A stretch of 42,945 bases of DNA from Desulfurellaceae bacterium. GTDB taxonomy: Bacteria; Desulfobacterota; Binatia; Bin18. Below, in pieces: positions 25,836 through 34,330 of this stretch. The translations under genes and the position numbers were made by a program. The notes beneath the pieces were generated by a model. That model made no database searches, had not been told where the DNA came from, and saw nothing but the letters and a program-made list of their open reading frames with translations. How positions within the stretch are numbered: position 1 is the first letter of the stretch; each line of letters opens with the position of its first letter. Location: the NCBI GenBank assembly GCA_021296095.1, contig JAGWBB010000010.1, positions 1-42,945 of the forward strand. The letters run 5' to 3'.

Positions 25836-26904
25836 CCCGGAACGGGACTGGGGCGGCGGGGAAACCCAGGTCCTGGGCCTGACCCGCTACCTGCACCAGG
25901 CCGGCCATCGGTCGGTCGTCGCGGTTGCGCCGCATGGCGCGCTGGGGCGGCGCCTCAGCCAAGCCGCTCTGCCCCAGTGTGGGCTGCGGGTGCGCAACGA
26001 TTTCGACATGCTGGCCGGCCTGCGCCTGCGCCGCCTGGTGCGAACCGGAGGCTATGAGCTGGTCCATTTCCATACTGCCCGGGCTCACGCCTTGAGCCCG
26101 TGGCTGCACGGCCTGGGAGTCAAGCGGGTCGTCACCCGCCGCATGGACTATCCGCTCAAGCGGGGCGGCTGGCAGCGCTTTCTGTACCACACCGGCGTCG
26201 ATGTGGTGGTGGCCATTTCTCGTCGGGTGGAGTCGGCCCTGATTGCCGGGGGTGTCCCGCCGGCCCGCATCCGCCGCATTCCGAGCGGAATCGATACCAC
26301 CCGTTTTACGCCCGACCCGCAGGCCCGGGAACGCATCCGTCGCCACTACGGCCTGGGCAGTACGGACTTCCTCGTCGTGTCGGTCGGGGCGCTGGTCGAA
26401 CGCAAGGCCCAGACTGTGCTGATTGAGGCTGCCGCTCAGCTCCACCGCCAGGGGCTGCGGCTGTCCTACCTGCTGTGCGGCGACGGCCCCCACCGCCAGC
26501 GGCTGGAGGCCCAGACGCGGGCCGCGGGTTTGGGCCTCCAGGTCTATTTCCCGGGGTTTTGCAGCGAGGTTCCGGCCTATCTGGCGGCCGCCGATGCGGT
26601 TGTCCACGTTCCGTACTGGGAAGGCTTGGGGGTGGCCGTTATGGAGGCCCTGGCCGCCGGCCGGCCGGTTATCGCCAGCCGGGTCGGGGGGATTCCTGAG
26701 CTGGTTGAGGATGGCCACACCGGCCTGCTCATTCCGCCTCAGGCACCGAGCGCGCTGGCTGCGGCGCTGGCCGAACTGGTCCACAAGCCGGCCCTGGCCG
26801 ACCGCCTGGGGCGGGCCGGCCGGCAGCGGGCGCTGGCCCATTTTGATATCCGGGCTATGGCACGCGCCAACGCGCTGCTGTATGACGAGTTGCTCACACG
26901 GTGA
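25798..26904 (+). CDS. Glycosyltransferase family 4
   Basis: This 368-aa GT-B retaining glycosyltransferase begins AVLHIDPERDWGGGETQVLGL, a typical N-terminal acceptor glycine loop. It continues with VVTRRMDYPLKR, IRRIPSGIDTTRFTPDP (about 159-175), VVSVGALVERKAQTVLIEAA, and YWEGLGVAVMEALAAGRPVIAS (about 277-298), the E-x7-E donor motif. It probably extends the LPS core. ATG 25798 lies inside the end of the kinase-GT fusion gene (38-nt overlap), suggesting translational coupling. A longer upstream frame has no family similarity and was discarded. Confidence 0.9.
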   Translation: MHRRDRRAVLHIDPERDWGGGETQVLGLTRYLHQAGHRSVVAVAPHGALGRRLSQAALPQCGLRVRNDFDMLAGLRLRRLVRTGGYELVHFHTARAHALSPWLHGLGVKRVVTRRMDYPLKRGGWQRFLYHTGVDVVVAISRRVESALIAGGVPPARIRRIPSGIDTTRFTPDPQARERIRRHYGLGSTDFLVVSVGALVERKAQTVLIEAAAQLHRQGLRLSYLLCGDGPHRQRLEAQTRAAGLGLQVYFPGFCSEVPAYLAAADAVVHVPYWEGLGVAVMEALAAGRPVIASRVGGIPELVEDGHTGLLIPPQAPSALAAALAELVHKPALADRLGRAGRQRALAHFDIRAMARANALLYDELLTR

Positions 26905-26908
26905 AATC

Positions 26909-27937
26909 ATGGCCCAACACCTGTCCACACGCCCTGACGCCCCACCCGTCCCGAATATCCGCGCCGTGCTGGAGCGCTTTTCCCAGGTACGTGTGCTGGT
27001 AGTCGGTGATGTGATGCTGGATCGCTACATCTGGGGGCAGGTCGAGCGGATTTCTCCCGAGGCCCCGGTGCCGATCGTGCGGGTCACCGACGAGAGCCTG
27101 CGGGCCGGCGGAGCCGGCAACGTCATCACCAACATCCGCGCCCTGGGTGGCCAAGTCATCGCCTGCGGCCTGGTTGGTCGGGATCGGCACGGACGCCGCC
27201 TGGTGCACGAGCTGGCCGCCAGCGGGGCCGAGGTCAGCGGCGTCCTGACGAGCCGCAGCATGACGACGATCACCAAGACGCGGATTATCGCCCATAGCCA
27301 ACAGGTCGTTCGGCTGGATCGCGAGCCGCACCGGACGGTCGAGAGCCGGCTCCGAGCTCGGCTGCGCGCCTTTGTTCGTGGTCACATTGAGGAGTGCGAC
27401 GTGGTCGTGGTGTCCGACTACGGCAAGGGGGCGATTGACGCCGAGCTGCTCGACCTGTTGGCCACCTCACACCGCCAGCACGGATTTGTGTATGTGATCG
27501 ACCCCAAACCGCCCAATTTCGCCGCCTACCGGGGGGCGAGTCTGGTCAAACCCAACCTGGCCGAAGCCAGTCAGGCCGCCGGCCTGGCCATTCATGACGA
27601 GACCAGTCTGGCCGAGGCAGGCGCGCGACTGCTCGACCGGTGGGATACCCCGGCAGTCCTGATCTCGCGCGGCGAGGGCGGCCTGAGCCTGTTTCAAGCG
27701 GGCAAAACGGTCCGCCATTTCCCGACTATGGCGCGCGAGGTTTTTGACGTTACCGGAGCCGGGGACACCGTCCACGCCACCTGTGCGCTGGCCCTCGGGG
27801 CCGGCACCTCTCTGGAGGCGGCAACCATCTTCGCCAACCATGCGGCCGGTGTCGTGGTCGGCAAAGTCGGCACCGCCACGGTCAGCCCGGCAGAGCTGCG
27901 GGCGGTCCTATGTGAGACATACCCATGCGCAGTATGA
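26909..27937 (+). CDS. hldA: D-glycero-beta-D-manno-heptose-7-phosphate kinase (single domain)
   Basis: This 342-aa PfkB-family kinase matches the first half of HldE/RfaE: VLVVGDVMLDRYIWGQVERISPEAPVP (about 30-56), GGAGNVITNIRALGG (about 67-81), VVSDYGKGAI (about 163), KPNLAEASQAAG, REVFDVTGAGDTVHATCALAL (about 273-293, catalytic Asp), and GVVVGKVGTATVSPAEL near the end. It phosphorylates heptose-7-phosphate at O-1 for ADP-heptose synthesis. The cytidylyltransferase-like second domain of HldE is absent, so hldC must lie elsewhere. It follows GT4 by 4 nt and overlaps yicC by 13 nt. Confidence 0.93.
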   Translation: MAQHLSTRPDAPPVPNIRAVLERFSQVRVLVVGDVMLDRYIWGQVERISPEAPVPIVRVTDESLRAGGAGNVITNIRALGGQVIACGLVGRDRHGRRLVHELAASGAEVSGVLTSRSMTTITKTRIIAHSQQVVRLDREPHRTVESRLRARLRAFVRGHIEECDVVVVSDYGKGAIDAELLDLLATSHRQHGFVYVIDPKPPNFAAYRGASLVKPNLAEASQAAGLAIHDETSLAEAGARLLDRWDTPAVLISRGEGGLSLFQAGKTVRHFPTMAREVFDVTGAGDTVHATCALALGAGTSLEAATIFANHAAGVVVGKVGTATVSPAELRAVLCETYPCAV

Positions 27938-28800
27938 CAGGCTATGGAAGCGGCAGCGCAGCCTTTCCGGGTGGACGGGTGAGCGCTGAAATACGGACGG
28001 TCAACCATCGCTTTTTGGAAATGAAGATGTCGCTGCCGCGCCTCTTTCTGCCCTGGGAAGATGAGTTCCGGCGCCAGCTGAGCGCGCAGGTCGGCCGCGG
28101 TCGGCTTGAGCTGTCGCTCAATCTGAGCGGACGGACGCCGCACACCTCCACAGTCTCCCTCAACCGCGACCTGGCTCGGGCCTACCGCCTGGCGTTCAGC
28201 GAGCTGCAAAAAGAACTCGGCATCGACACCCCGCTCGACCTGCGGCTGCTGGCCTCGCGGCCGGAGCTGTTCCAGGTCAGCGTCCAGCCCCAGCTCAGTC
28301 AGACCGAGCTTGGAGCGGCCAAAAAAGCGGTTGACAGGGCCCTGCGTAGCCTGGAGCGCCAGCGTAGCCGGGAGGGCAGATTTCTGCGCCGCGAGCTGCG
28401 CGGCCGGCTCCAGACCTTGAGCCGGTTTGGACGGGCGGCCGCCCGCCGTAGCGGCCGGAGCCAGACGGCCGCCCGCCGGCGGCTGGCCGAGCGGGTCCAA
28501 ACCTTTTTGGCTGACACCCAGCTCGACCAGTCGCGCCTGCTCCAGGAGGTGGTGGTAGCCACCCAGAAGAGCGATATCACCGAAGAGCTGGTCCGTTTAC
28601 AGAGCCATGTGGAGACCATGATGGATCTCATTGCCAGCCATGAACCGGTCGGCAAACGCCTGGACTTTCTGCTGCAAGAGATCAACCGCGAGGTCAATAC
28701 GATCGGCGCCAAGGCCGATGACGCCCCGCTCCGCCATTTGGTCGTTGAGGCCAAAGAGGAGGTAGAAAAATTGCGCGAACAAGTGCAGAATGTAGAGTAA
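27925..28800 (+). CDS. yicC: YicC/YloC family endoribonuclease
   Basis: This 291-aa protein opens with the family signature MRSMTGYG and includes SAEIRTVNHRFLEMKMSLPR (about 20-39), GRGRLELSLNL, and the conserved C-terminal half LLQEVVVATQKSDITEELVRLQSH and DFLLQEINREVNTIGAKADD. YicC proteins are RNases; in E. coli YicC has been linked to RyhB decay. It overlaps the kinase gene by 13 nt and precedes gmk by 4 nt, the usual yicC-gmk order. No Shine-Dalgarno is evident, consistent with translational coupling. Confidence 0.94.
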   Translation: MRSMTGYGSGSAAFPGGRVSAEIRTVNHRFLEMKMSLPRLFLPWEDEFRRQLSAQVGRGRLELSLNLSGRTPHTSTVSLNRDLARAYRLAFSELQKELGIDTPLDLRLLASRPELFQVSVQPQLSQTELGAAKKAVDRALRSLERQRSREGRFLRRELRGRLQTLSRFGRAAARRSGRSQTAARRRLAERVQTFLADTQLDQSRLLQEVVVATQKSDITEELVRLQSHVETMMDLIASHEPVGKRLDFLLQEINREVNTIGAKADDAPLRHLVVEAKEEVEKLREQVQNVE

Positions 28801-28804
28801 CTGT

Positions 28805-29506
28805 ATGTCGCGTCAGGCTCACCGTTTCTGCTTTCCCCGACAGGGGGTGCTTTTTCTGCTCTCGGCTCCTTCCGGAACGGGCAAAACCACGCTGGCCCAG
28901 CGGCTGCTGGAGCGGGTGAGCGGGCTGTCGGTCTCGGTCTCGTATACTACCCGCCCGCCCCGGCCCGGAGAGGTCGACGGACGGGCGTATCACTTTGTGA
29001 GCGAAGCCGAGTTTGCGCGGTTGCGCCGAGCCCACGCCTTTGTCGAATGGGCCGAGGTCCACGGCGCGCTGTACGGTACTGCCCACGCCGTCCTCGACGC
29101 CGCCGTGTCACGTGGCCGCGACCTGCTGCTTGAGATCGATGTCCAGGGGGCGCGACACATCAAAAGCCGTTATCCGCAGGCAGTGGCGATTTTTATTCTG
29201 CCACCGTCATGGCAGGAGCTTGAGCGACGGCTGCGAAAACGCGCCACCGACTCGGCCCAGACCATTGCCCGACGCCTGACCCGTGGACGCCAGGAGGCTC
29301 GCCAGCTGGCCCGGTATGACTACTGCGTGGTGAACGAGCAACTCGACGAGACCGAGGCCGACCTCGTGGCTATCATCCGAACCGAGCGGACCCGCATTGC
29401 CCGCTTCACCCAGTCGGTGACGCTGCAAAGTCTGCTCGGCCCGCAGCCGGACTGCTCTTCAACCGCCCCGACCCTGGTCTCGCCCGACGGATACGAACAG
29501 CCATGA
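28805..29506 (+). CDS. gmk: Guanylate kinase
   Basis: This 233-aa enzyme phosphorylates GMP to GDP. Its P-loop APSGTGKTTL is at about 21-30, the GMP-binding SYTTRPPRPGEVDGRAYHFV at about 45-64, and LLLEIDVQGARHIK at about 102-115. It is longer than the usual 200-210 residues because of a C-terminal tail of about 30 residues without known motif. It overlaps the rsh start by 4 nt. Its role in GTP supply fits the adjacent (p)ppGpp enzyme. Confidence 0.95.
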   Translation: MSRQAHRFCFPRQGVLFLLSAPSGTGKTTLAQRLLERVSGLSVSVSYTTRPPRPGEVDGRAYHFVSEAEFARLRRAHAFVEWAEVHGALYGTAHAVLDAAVSRGRDLLLEIDVQGARHIKSRYPQAVAIFILPPSWQELERRLRKRATDSAQTIARRLTRGRQEARQLARYDYCVVNEQLDETEADLVAIIRTERTRIARFTQSVTLQSLLGPQPDCSSTAPTLVSPDGYEQP

Positions 29507-31659
29507 CCCACCAACAGCTGATCGACACCATTCAGACCTACCATCCGGACGCCAACACCGACCTGCTGGCCCGGGCCTACACGTTCTCGGAACGCATGCA
29601 TCAGGGCCAGAAGCGCCGCTCCGGGGAGCCCTACTTCGTCCACCCGGTTGAGGTCGCCAAGCTTCTGACCACGATGAAGCTGGACGTGCCGACGGTCATC
29701 ACCGGCCTGCTGCACGACACGGTCGAGGATACCCTGACCACCCTGGAAGAGGTCGAGCAGCAGTTTGGCACCGAAGTGGCCGGTCTGGTCGATGGGGTGA
29801 CCAAGATCAGCCAGATCCATTTCACCACCCGCGAAGAACGCCAGGCCGAGAATTTCCGTAAAATGATCCTGGCCATGGGCCGTGATATCCGGGTAGTGCT
29901 GGTCAAGCTCGCCGACCGGACCCACAACATGCGCACCCTGTCCTATCTGTCGCCGAACAAGCGGCGCGAGATTGCCGCAGAAACCCTGGACATTTATGCT
30001 CCCCTGGCCCATCGGCTAGGTATCTACTGGCTCAAAAGCGAACTCGAAGACAACGCCCTGCGCTACCTCCACCCCGAGGTCTACCGGCAGCTCAAACGCG
30101 ATATCGCCAAGAAAAAAACCGAGCGGGCGGCCTATATCGACGAAGTCATCAGCATTCTGCAAGCCAAGCTCGACCACGCCCGGATTTCGGCCGATGTCCA
30201 CGGCCGGCCCAAGCACTTCTACTCCATCTACCAGAAGATGGAGTCCCAGAACCTGCTGTTTGACCAGATTTATGACTTGGTAGCGTTTCGGATTATCGTC
30301 AATTCGGTCAGCGAGTGCTACGGCGCCCTGGGGATTGTCCACAGCCACTGGCGACCGGTTCCCGGCCGCTTCAAAGACTACATCGCCCTGCCCAAGGCGA
30401 ACAGGTATCAGTCCCTGCACACCACCGTGATCGGTCCCTACGGCGAGCGCATCGAGGTGCAGATTCGGACCCACGATATGCACCGGATTGCCGAGGAGGG
30501 CATTGCCGCCCACTGGACGTATAAAGAGGGCCGTCGGGTGGTGGAGGAAGACCAACGCTTCTCCTGGCTGCGCCAGCTCCTGGAGTGGCAGCAGCAGGTT
30601 CAGGACCCGGCCGAATTTCTACACACGGTCAAGGGCGACCTGTTCACCGAAGAAGTGTATGTGTTCACCCCAAAGGGCGACCTGCACGATTTTCCGCAGG
30701 GAGCTTCGGCCGTGGATTTCGCCTACCGGGTCCACTCCGAGGTCGGCAACCACTGTACCGCAGCACGGGTCAACGGCCGTCTGGTGCCGCTGCGCTACCA
30801 GCTCCGCAACGGCGATACAGTAGAGATTGTGACCAAGCCCTCCCAAACGCCGAGCAAGGACTGGCTCAAACTCGTCAAAACGCCCAAAGCCCAGGCCCGG
30901 ATTCGGCAGTGGGTCAAGGCCCAGCAGCGCGAGCGCAGCGTTGCCCTGGGTCGCGAACTGCTGGAGCGCGAGCTGTCCCGCCACCAGCTCGACGCGACCG
31001 CGCTGCGCAAACAGGGCAAACTCGAGGGCGCCATCAAGGCCCTGGGCTATAAGGGGGAAGAGACCCTGCTGGCCGCCCTGGGCTACGGCCAGCTGACCGT
31101 CAGAAATCTGCTGCCCCACCTGCTGCCGGCCAACGGCAGCCAGTCGTGGCAAGCCCTGGGCGAGGCCGAACTCGACAAGATTGTCAGCCGAACGGACCGC
31201 GAAGGCGGCGGCCGGAGCGGGGTGCGGGTCGGGGGTATCGGCGATATCCTGGTGCGCTTCGGGCGCTGCTGCAATCCCCTGCCCGGAGAGCGCATTCTGG
31301 GCGTCATCACCCGGGGCAAAGGCGTGACCGTGCACGCGGTGGAGTGTCAGCGTCTGCTGGAGAGCGATCCCCAACGCCACGTCGCGGTCAGCTGGGACAA
31401 GGCCAACGATTTCACCCGCACGGTCAAAGTCGAAGTCCTGTCTGAAGACCGGCCCGGCCTGCTGGCCGCCATGAGCAAGGCCATCAGTTCGGTCGAGGTC
31501 AATATCAAAAGCGCCAATGTCCGCACCCTGTCCGACAACCGGGCGCTGAACGTCTTCGAGGTCATGGTCGGCAGCGCGACAGACCTCAAGCGGGTCGTCA
31601 ACAATCTGGGCAAGATCCGTGGCGTGGTGAAAGTCAACCGCGTCCGCGAGCGTCAATAA
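29503..31659 (+). CDS. rsh: Bifunctional (p)ppGpp synthetase/hydrolase (RelA/SpoT homologue)
   Basis: The 718-aa protein has all Rsh domains. The HD hydrolase has FVHPVEVAKLL (about 44-54) and TGLLHDTVEDT (about 67-77). The synthetase has GRFKDYIALPKANRYQSLHTTV (about 288-309) and EVQIRTHDMHRIAEEGIAAHW (about 319-339). A TGS domain begins near VYVFTPKGDLHDFPQGAS (about 386-403), followed by a zinc-finger-like region with RFGRCCNPLPGERILG, and a C-terminal ACT domain KVEVLSEDRPGLLAAMSKA (about 643-661). Intact HD and synthetase motifs indicate a bifunctional stringent-response enzyme. It overlaps gmk by 4 nt, and no rpoZ lies between them. Confidence 0.96.
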   Translation: MTHQQLIDTIQTYHPDANTDLLARAYTFSERMHQGQKRRSGEPYFVHPVEVAKLLTTMKLDVPTVITGLLHDTVEDTLTTLEEVEQQFGTEVAGLVDGVTKISQIHFTTREERQAENFRKMILAMGRDIRVVLVKLADRTHNMRTLSYLSPNKRREIAAETLDIYAPLAHRLGIYWLKSELEDNALRYLHPEVYRQLKRDIAKKKTERAAYIDEVISILQAKLDHARISADVHGRPKHFYSIYQKMESQNLLFDQIYDLVAFRIIVNSVSECYGALGIVHSHWRPVPGRFKDYIALPKANRYQSLHTTVIGPYGERIEVQIRTHDMHRIAEEGIAAHWTYKEGRRVVEEDQRFSWLRQLLEWQQQVQDPAEFLHTVKGDLFTEEVYVFTPKGDLHDFPQGASAVDFAYRVHSEVGNHCTAARVNGRLVPLRYQLRNGDTVEIVTKPSQTPSKDWLKLVKTPKAQARIRQWVKAQQRERSVALGRELLERELSRHQLDATALRKQGKLEGAIKALGYKGEETLLAALGYGQLTVRNLLPHLLPANGSQSWQALGEAELDKIVSRTDREGGGRSGVRVGGIGDILVRFGRCCNPLPGERILGVITRGKGVTVHAVECQRLLESDPQRHVAVSWDKANDFTRTVKVEVLSEDRPGLLAAMSKAISSVEVNIKSANVRTLSDNRALNVFEVMVGSATDLKRVVNNLGKIRGVVKVNRVRERQ

Positions 31660-31798
31660 GGTCGTGCGGGTCAGGCAGGCGCCTGCGAGCCTAGCCGGCC
31701 AGTTCTGGTAGAAGATACTGACGGCCCGCAATGTCGCTCCAAACTGTCTGGCAACAAGCTTCGCAGAACTTTGTGATGACCGGAGTACAGTGAAGGCT

Positions 31799-32125
31799 CT
31801 AATGCTGACGAGTCTCGGCCAGGATTGCCGCGACCCGTTCCTCGGTCCGGTCTGAGGATTGCTTGATTTCCAGCAGCATTTGCCCCACATCGCGCAGCAT
31901 AGCCTGGGACTCGCGCAGCATAGTCTGAGATTCCTGCTGCTGGCGAGTAGAGTCTTGCCTGGCCAGCACTACGAGCTGCGCCAGGTAGTTGGTCTGCTTC
32001 AGCAGCGCTTTATCGTTGTCTTCCAGAGTAGCCAGCTTTTGCAGAATCTTATCCATCTTCTTGTGGACACCGGTTTGGTTGGCTGCCATGCGTCTTGCCT
32101 CTTCCGCCCACCGGCGTTTCGCCAT
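31799..32125 (-). CDS. Small coiled-coil hypothetical protein
   Basis: This 108-aa protein is not recognised. Almost the whole chain is predicted helical by composition: heptad-like stretches run from KKMDKILQKLATLEDND through LREVGQMLLEIK-type repeats, with a quasi-repeat TMLRESQAMLRD in the centre. There is no signal peptide and no Cys. ATG 32125 and ATG 32089 (M13, preceded by GGAAGAGG) are both possible starts. It is convergent with rsh and lies 22 nt downstream of tRNA-Arg. The 139 bp between it and rsh shows only a 12-bp palindrome (GCAGGCGCCTGC). Confidence 0.55.
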   Translation of the reverse strand: MAKRRWAEEARRMAANQTGVHKKMDKILQKLATLEDNDKALLKQTNYLAQLVVLARQDSTRQQQESQTMLRESQAMLRDVGQMLLEIKQSSDRTEERVAAILAETRQH

Positions 32126-32147
32126 GCAGGCTTCTCGCTCAAAAAAA

Positions 32148-32222
32148 CGCGCCCTGGAGGATTCGAACCTCCGACCTACAGATTCGTAGTCTGCCGCTCT
32201 ATCCAGACTGAGCTAAGGGCGC
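32148..32222 (-). tRNA. tRNA-Arg (anticodon ACG)
   Basis: This is a cloverleaf of 75 nt. The acceptor is GCGCCCT with AGGGCGC, the D-arm TAGCTCAGTCTGGATAGAGC, the anticodon loop CTACGAA (anticodon at 32187-32185) and the T-arm GGTTCGAATCC. The ACG anticodon is read after A34 deamination by TadA. CCA is not encoded. Confidence 0.96.
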
Positions 32223-32368
32223 ATACACGGCGGAAAAACCCCTCCGGTCATGGGCTCTCCCTCCTAGCATACCCGCAGGAACACGACAAGCGCCGAGCGC
32301 AGCGGTCGGTCCTTGTACGACTCGATCAAGGCGTGTCAGTGGAAGCGGTGCGGTGCCGAGAGACGGGA

Positions 32369-32456
<88 letters not shown>

Positions 32457-32486
32457 ACGCTGTTTGGCTCGGATTCGGCTCCCGGA

Positions 32487-32515
32487 ATACTAGCCTTTCT
32501 GCCACAACCGCGCAA
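32487..32515 (-). promoter_or_regulatory. Predicted promoter of tRNA-Ser (possibly also tRNA-Arg)
   Basis: On the minus strand, TTGCGC (32515-32510) and TAGTAT (32492-32487) are 17 bp apart. Transcription would start about 24 nt before the mature tRNA-Ser 5' end. Confidence 0.55.
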
Positions 32516-32545
32516 CGACTTTTTCTTCTCTAGCCCTTGACAAAT

Positions 32546-32570
32546 GAAATTGATAATGATTCTCAATTTC
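32546..32570 (+). promoter_or_regulatory. Fur-box-like operator 1 with upstream TTGACA
   Basis: GAAATTGA and TCAATTTC form an 8-bp perfect inverted repeat around TAATGATTC. The core TGATAATGATTCTCA (32551-32565) fits the Fur 7-1-7 pattern, and 15 of 19 positions match the classical GATAATGATAATCATTATC box. TTGACA at 32537-32542 is a perfect -35 just upstream, so the operator would cover the -10 and start site. It probably represses the com-porin-FMN-ApbE operon when iron is plentiful. Confidence 0.75.
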
Positions 32571-32574
32571 ACTC

Positions 32575-32784
32575 ATGGAAGTCCAAGCTCCATCTTCCTC
32601 ATCAAGCCATGCGCAAGAGTGTCGCTGCTGCTGCGGGAACCTCTTAGCCCTGCTCCGCCCAAACGGCGTCGAACTCAAATGTCGGCGCTGTAAACGGATC
32701 GTTCTCATTCCGTGGGGTGCAGCGTCGATGCGGCATGACGTGACAGCTGAGTGGCGGGACGCCGAACAGGAAGGAGGCAACTGA
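32575..32784 (+). CDS. Small Com-like zinc-finger protein
   Basis: The 69-aa protein has a Cys cluster (C16, C18-C20) followed by GNLLAL and VELKCRRCKRIV (C36, C39). This is the layout of the Com family zinc ribbon, named after the phage Mu Com translational activator of mom. The ATG lies only 4 nt after the Fur box, and no Shine-Dalgarno is visible, so the message may be nearly leaderless or the true start may lie downstream. It is the first ORF of the iron-regulated operon. A nucleic-acid-binding role is plausible; the target is unknown. No phage genes adjoin it. Confidence 0.6.
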   Translation: MEVQAPSSSSSHAQECRCCCGNLLALLRPNGVELKCRRCKRIVLIPWGAASMRHDVTAEWRDAEQEGGN

Positions 32785-32821
32785 GCCCAGAGCCATGATG
32801 TGATCGAATCAGTGCGGCAGA

Positions 32822-32880
32822 GGCCAGCGGTACCAAACCCAGAGCCCTTTTGTGATGGACCTCAAACAGGGAGGAGGGTT
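32822..32880 (+). promoter_or_regulatory. Leader element copy A (GGCCAG...CAGAGCCC) with Shine-Dalgarno-masking hairpin
   Basis: GGCCAG (32822-32827) and CAGAGCCC (32840-32847) are 12 nt apart, matching copies B and C in this window. Downstream, AACCC (32836-32840) and CCC (32845-32847) can pair with GGGTT (32876-32880) and GGG (32869-32871) across a symmetrical 4-nt internal loop. This would bury the GGAGGAGG ribosome-binding site of the porin gene. There is no U-tract, unlike the other two copies. Confidence 0.55.
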
Positions 32881-32884
32881 GAGA

Positions 32885-34330
32885 ATGGTACGAATGTTGG
32901 CAGTCGCCCTGGCGACGCTCATCTGCATGGGCGGGACTTCTCAGTTGGCCCGGGCAGCTGATGATGACCGAATTCAGCAGTTGGAACAGCAAATGCTACA
33001 GATGCAACAAGAACTGACTGCTCTCAAAGAAGAACGACAGCAGGAGCAGGAAGAAGCCACCCGGCGCACCAGCCTGCTGGCCGAGGAAGTGGAAAACCTG
33101 CGCACCAGCCTGACCGTGCCCGACTTCGAGCCGCTGACCATGGAAGACAGCGTGTACGGCCTGGGACCGGCAGCCTCGAAGATTTACGGCGTGGAGCGGG
33201 GCTTGTCGATCGGCGGCTATGGTGAGGCCTTTTACCGCAAGGATGTGAGCGATAAGACGCGCAGCGACCGCGACTTCACGGACAACCTGCGTTTCGTACT
33301 GTACACCGGCTATAAGTTCACCGACCGCATCATCCTGAACGCCGAGTTGGAGTTCGAGCACGCCGGGACGGGCGCCGGCGGCTCGGTGTCGGTCGAGTTC
33401 GCCTACATCGATTTCCTGATGTGGGAGTGGGCCAACTTCCGCGCCGGCATGTTGCTCGCCCCGCTGGGTATCGTCAACGAGTTGCACGAGCCCGTGTTCT
33501 TCTACGGCGTGGAGCGACCCGAGGTCGAGCGGCGCATCATCCCCTCAACTTGGCGCGAGAACGGCATCGGCATATTCGGCCAACTGCTGCCCGGCCTGGA
33601 ATACCGCATCTACGGCATGAACGCGCTTGAAGGCGCGTCGAGCAACACGGCAGCGTGTACGCCTGACGAGAACGGCAACTGTTTGACCAAGCCCTCGTTC
33701 AAACTGAAGGAACACTTCCGCAGCACGCGCCAGAAGGGCGGGAATGCCATGGCCGAGGATATCGCCCTGGCCGCGCGGCTGGACTATACGCCGATGCTGA
33801 ACCTCACGTTCGGCGGCTCGGTGTACACCGGCAAGACCTCCCACGACAGTCAGTACTACGAGTGTGTGGACGGGGAATGTGGCCCGGTCAATGTGCCCGG
33901 CGCGCGGCTGACCATCTGGGAACTGCATGGCATGTACAGCTGGCAAGGGCTGGACCTGCGGGCGCTGTTCGCCATGTCCCATCTGGAAGACTCGGACGAA
34001 CTCAACCGGATCGGCGGCGGCGGCAAGATCGCCAAGGAGATGTACGGCTTCTATACCGAGGCCGCCTACGACATCATGCCGTGGCTGCTGGGCGACACCC
34101 AACAGCAATTGTCGCCCTTTTTCCGCTTCTCGCTTATCGACCAGCATGCCGATATGGCCGGAGACTGGGAGGAACAGGATCGGTACGAGCACAACATCTG
34201 GACCACCGGTATCAGCTATAAACCTCACCCCAACGTCGTGCTCAAGGTAGATTACCGCAACTTCGATACCGAAGATAACAACCACGAGCGCGAAGACGAG
34301 GTCAACTTTGGCATTGGCTTTGTCTTCTAG
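32885..34330 (+). CDS. Outer-membrane porin with N-terminal coiled coil
   Basis: The 481-aa protein has a signal peptide (1-24, ending LARA), then a coiled coil (about 28-75, rich in QQLE/EEQ heptads). A beta-barrel follows, made of alternating aromatic/hydrophobic strands (GGYGEAFYRKDV, RFVLYTGYKFTDRIILNAELEFEHAG, FRAGMLLAPLGIVNELHEP) and ending in NFGIGFVF with C-terminal Phe, the outer-membrane targeting residue. The layout resembles OprO/P-like and other coiled-coil porins. ATG 32885 sits 6 nt after GGAGGAGGG; a longer frame from 32852 would cover the ribosome-binding site. It is Fur-box-controlled and overlaps the next gene, so it may pass iron chelates or other small substrates (inference). 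Confidence 0.85.
   Translation: MVRMLAVALATLICMGGTSQLARAADDDRIQQLEQQMLQMQQELTALKEERQQEQEEATRRTSLLAEEVENLRTSLTVPDFEPLTMEDSVYGLGPAASKIYGVERGLSIGGYGEAFYRKDVSDKTRSDRDFTDNLRFVLYTGYKFTDRIILNAELEFEHAGTGAGGSVSVEFAYIDFLMWEWANFRAGMLLAPLGIVNELHEPVFFYGVERPEVERRIIPSTWRENGIGIFGQLLPGLEYRIYGMNALEGASSNTAACTPDENGNCLTKPSFKLKEHFRSTRQKGGNAMAEDIALAARLDYTPMLNLTFGGSVYTGKTSHDSQYYECVDGECGPVNVPGARLTIWELHGMYSWQGLDLRALFAMSHLEDSDELNRIGGGGKIAKEMYGFYTEAAYDIMPWLLGDTQQQLSPFFRFSLIDQHADMAGDWEEQDRYEHNIWTTGISYKPHPNVVLKVDYRNFDTEDNNHEREDEVNFGIGFVF

Noticed and set aside
31660-31798. Gap after rsh with a 12-bp palindrome GCAGGCGCCTGC
   Set aside because: There is no T-run and the stem is self-complementary without a loop, so it is not a convincing terminator; no gene was seen.
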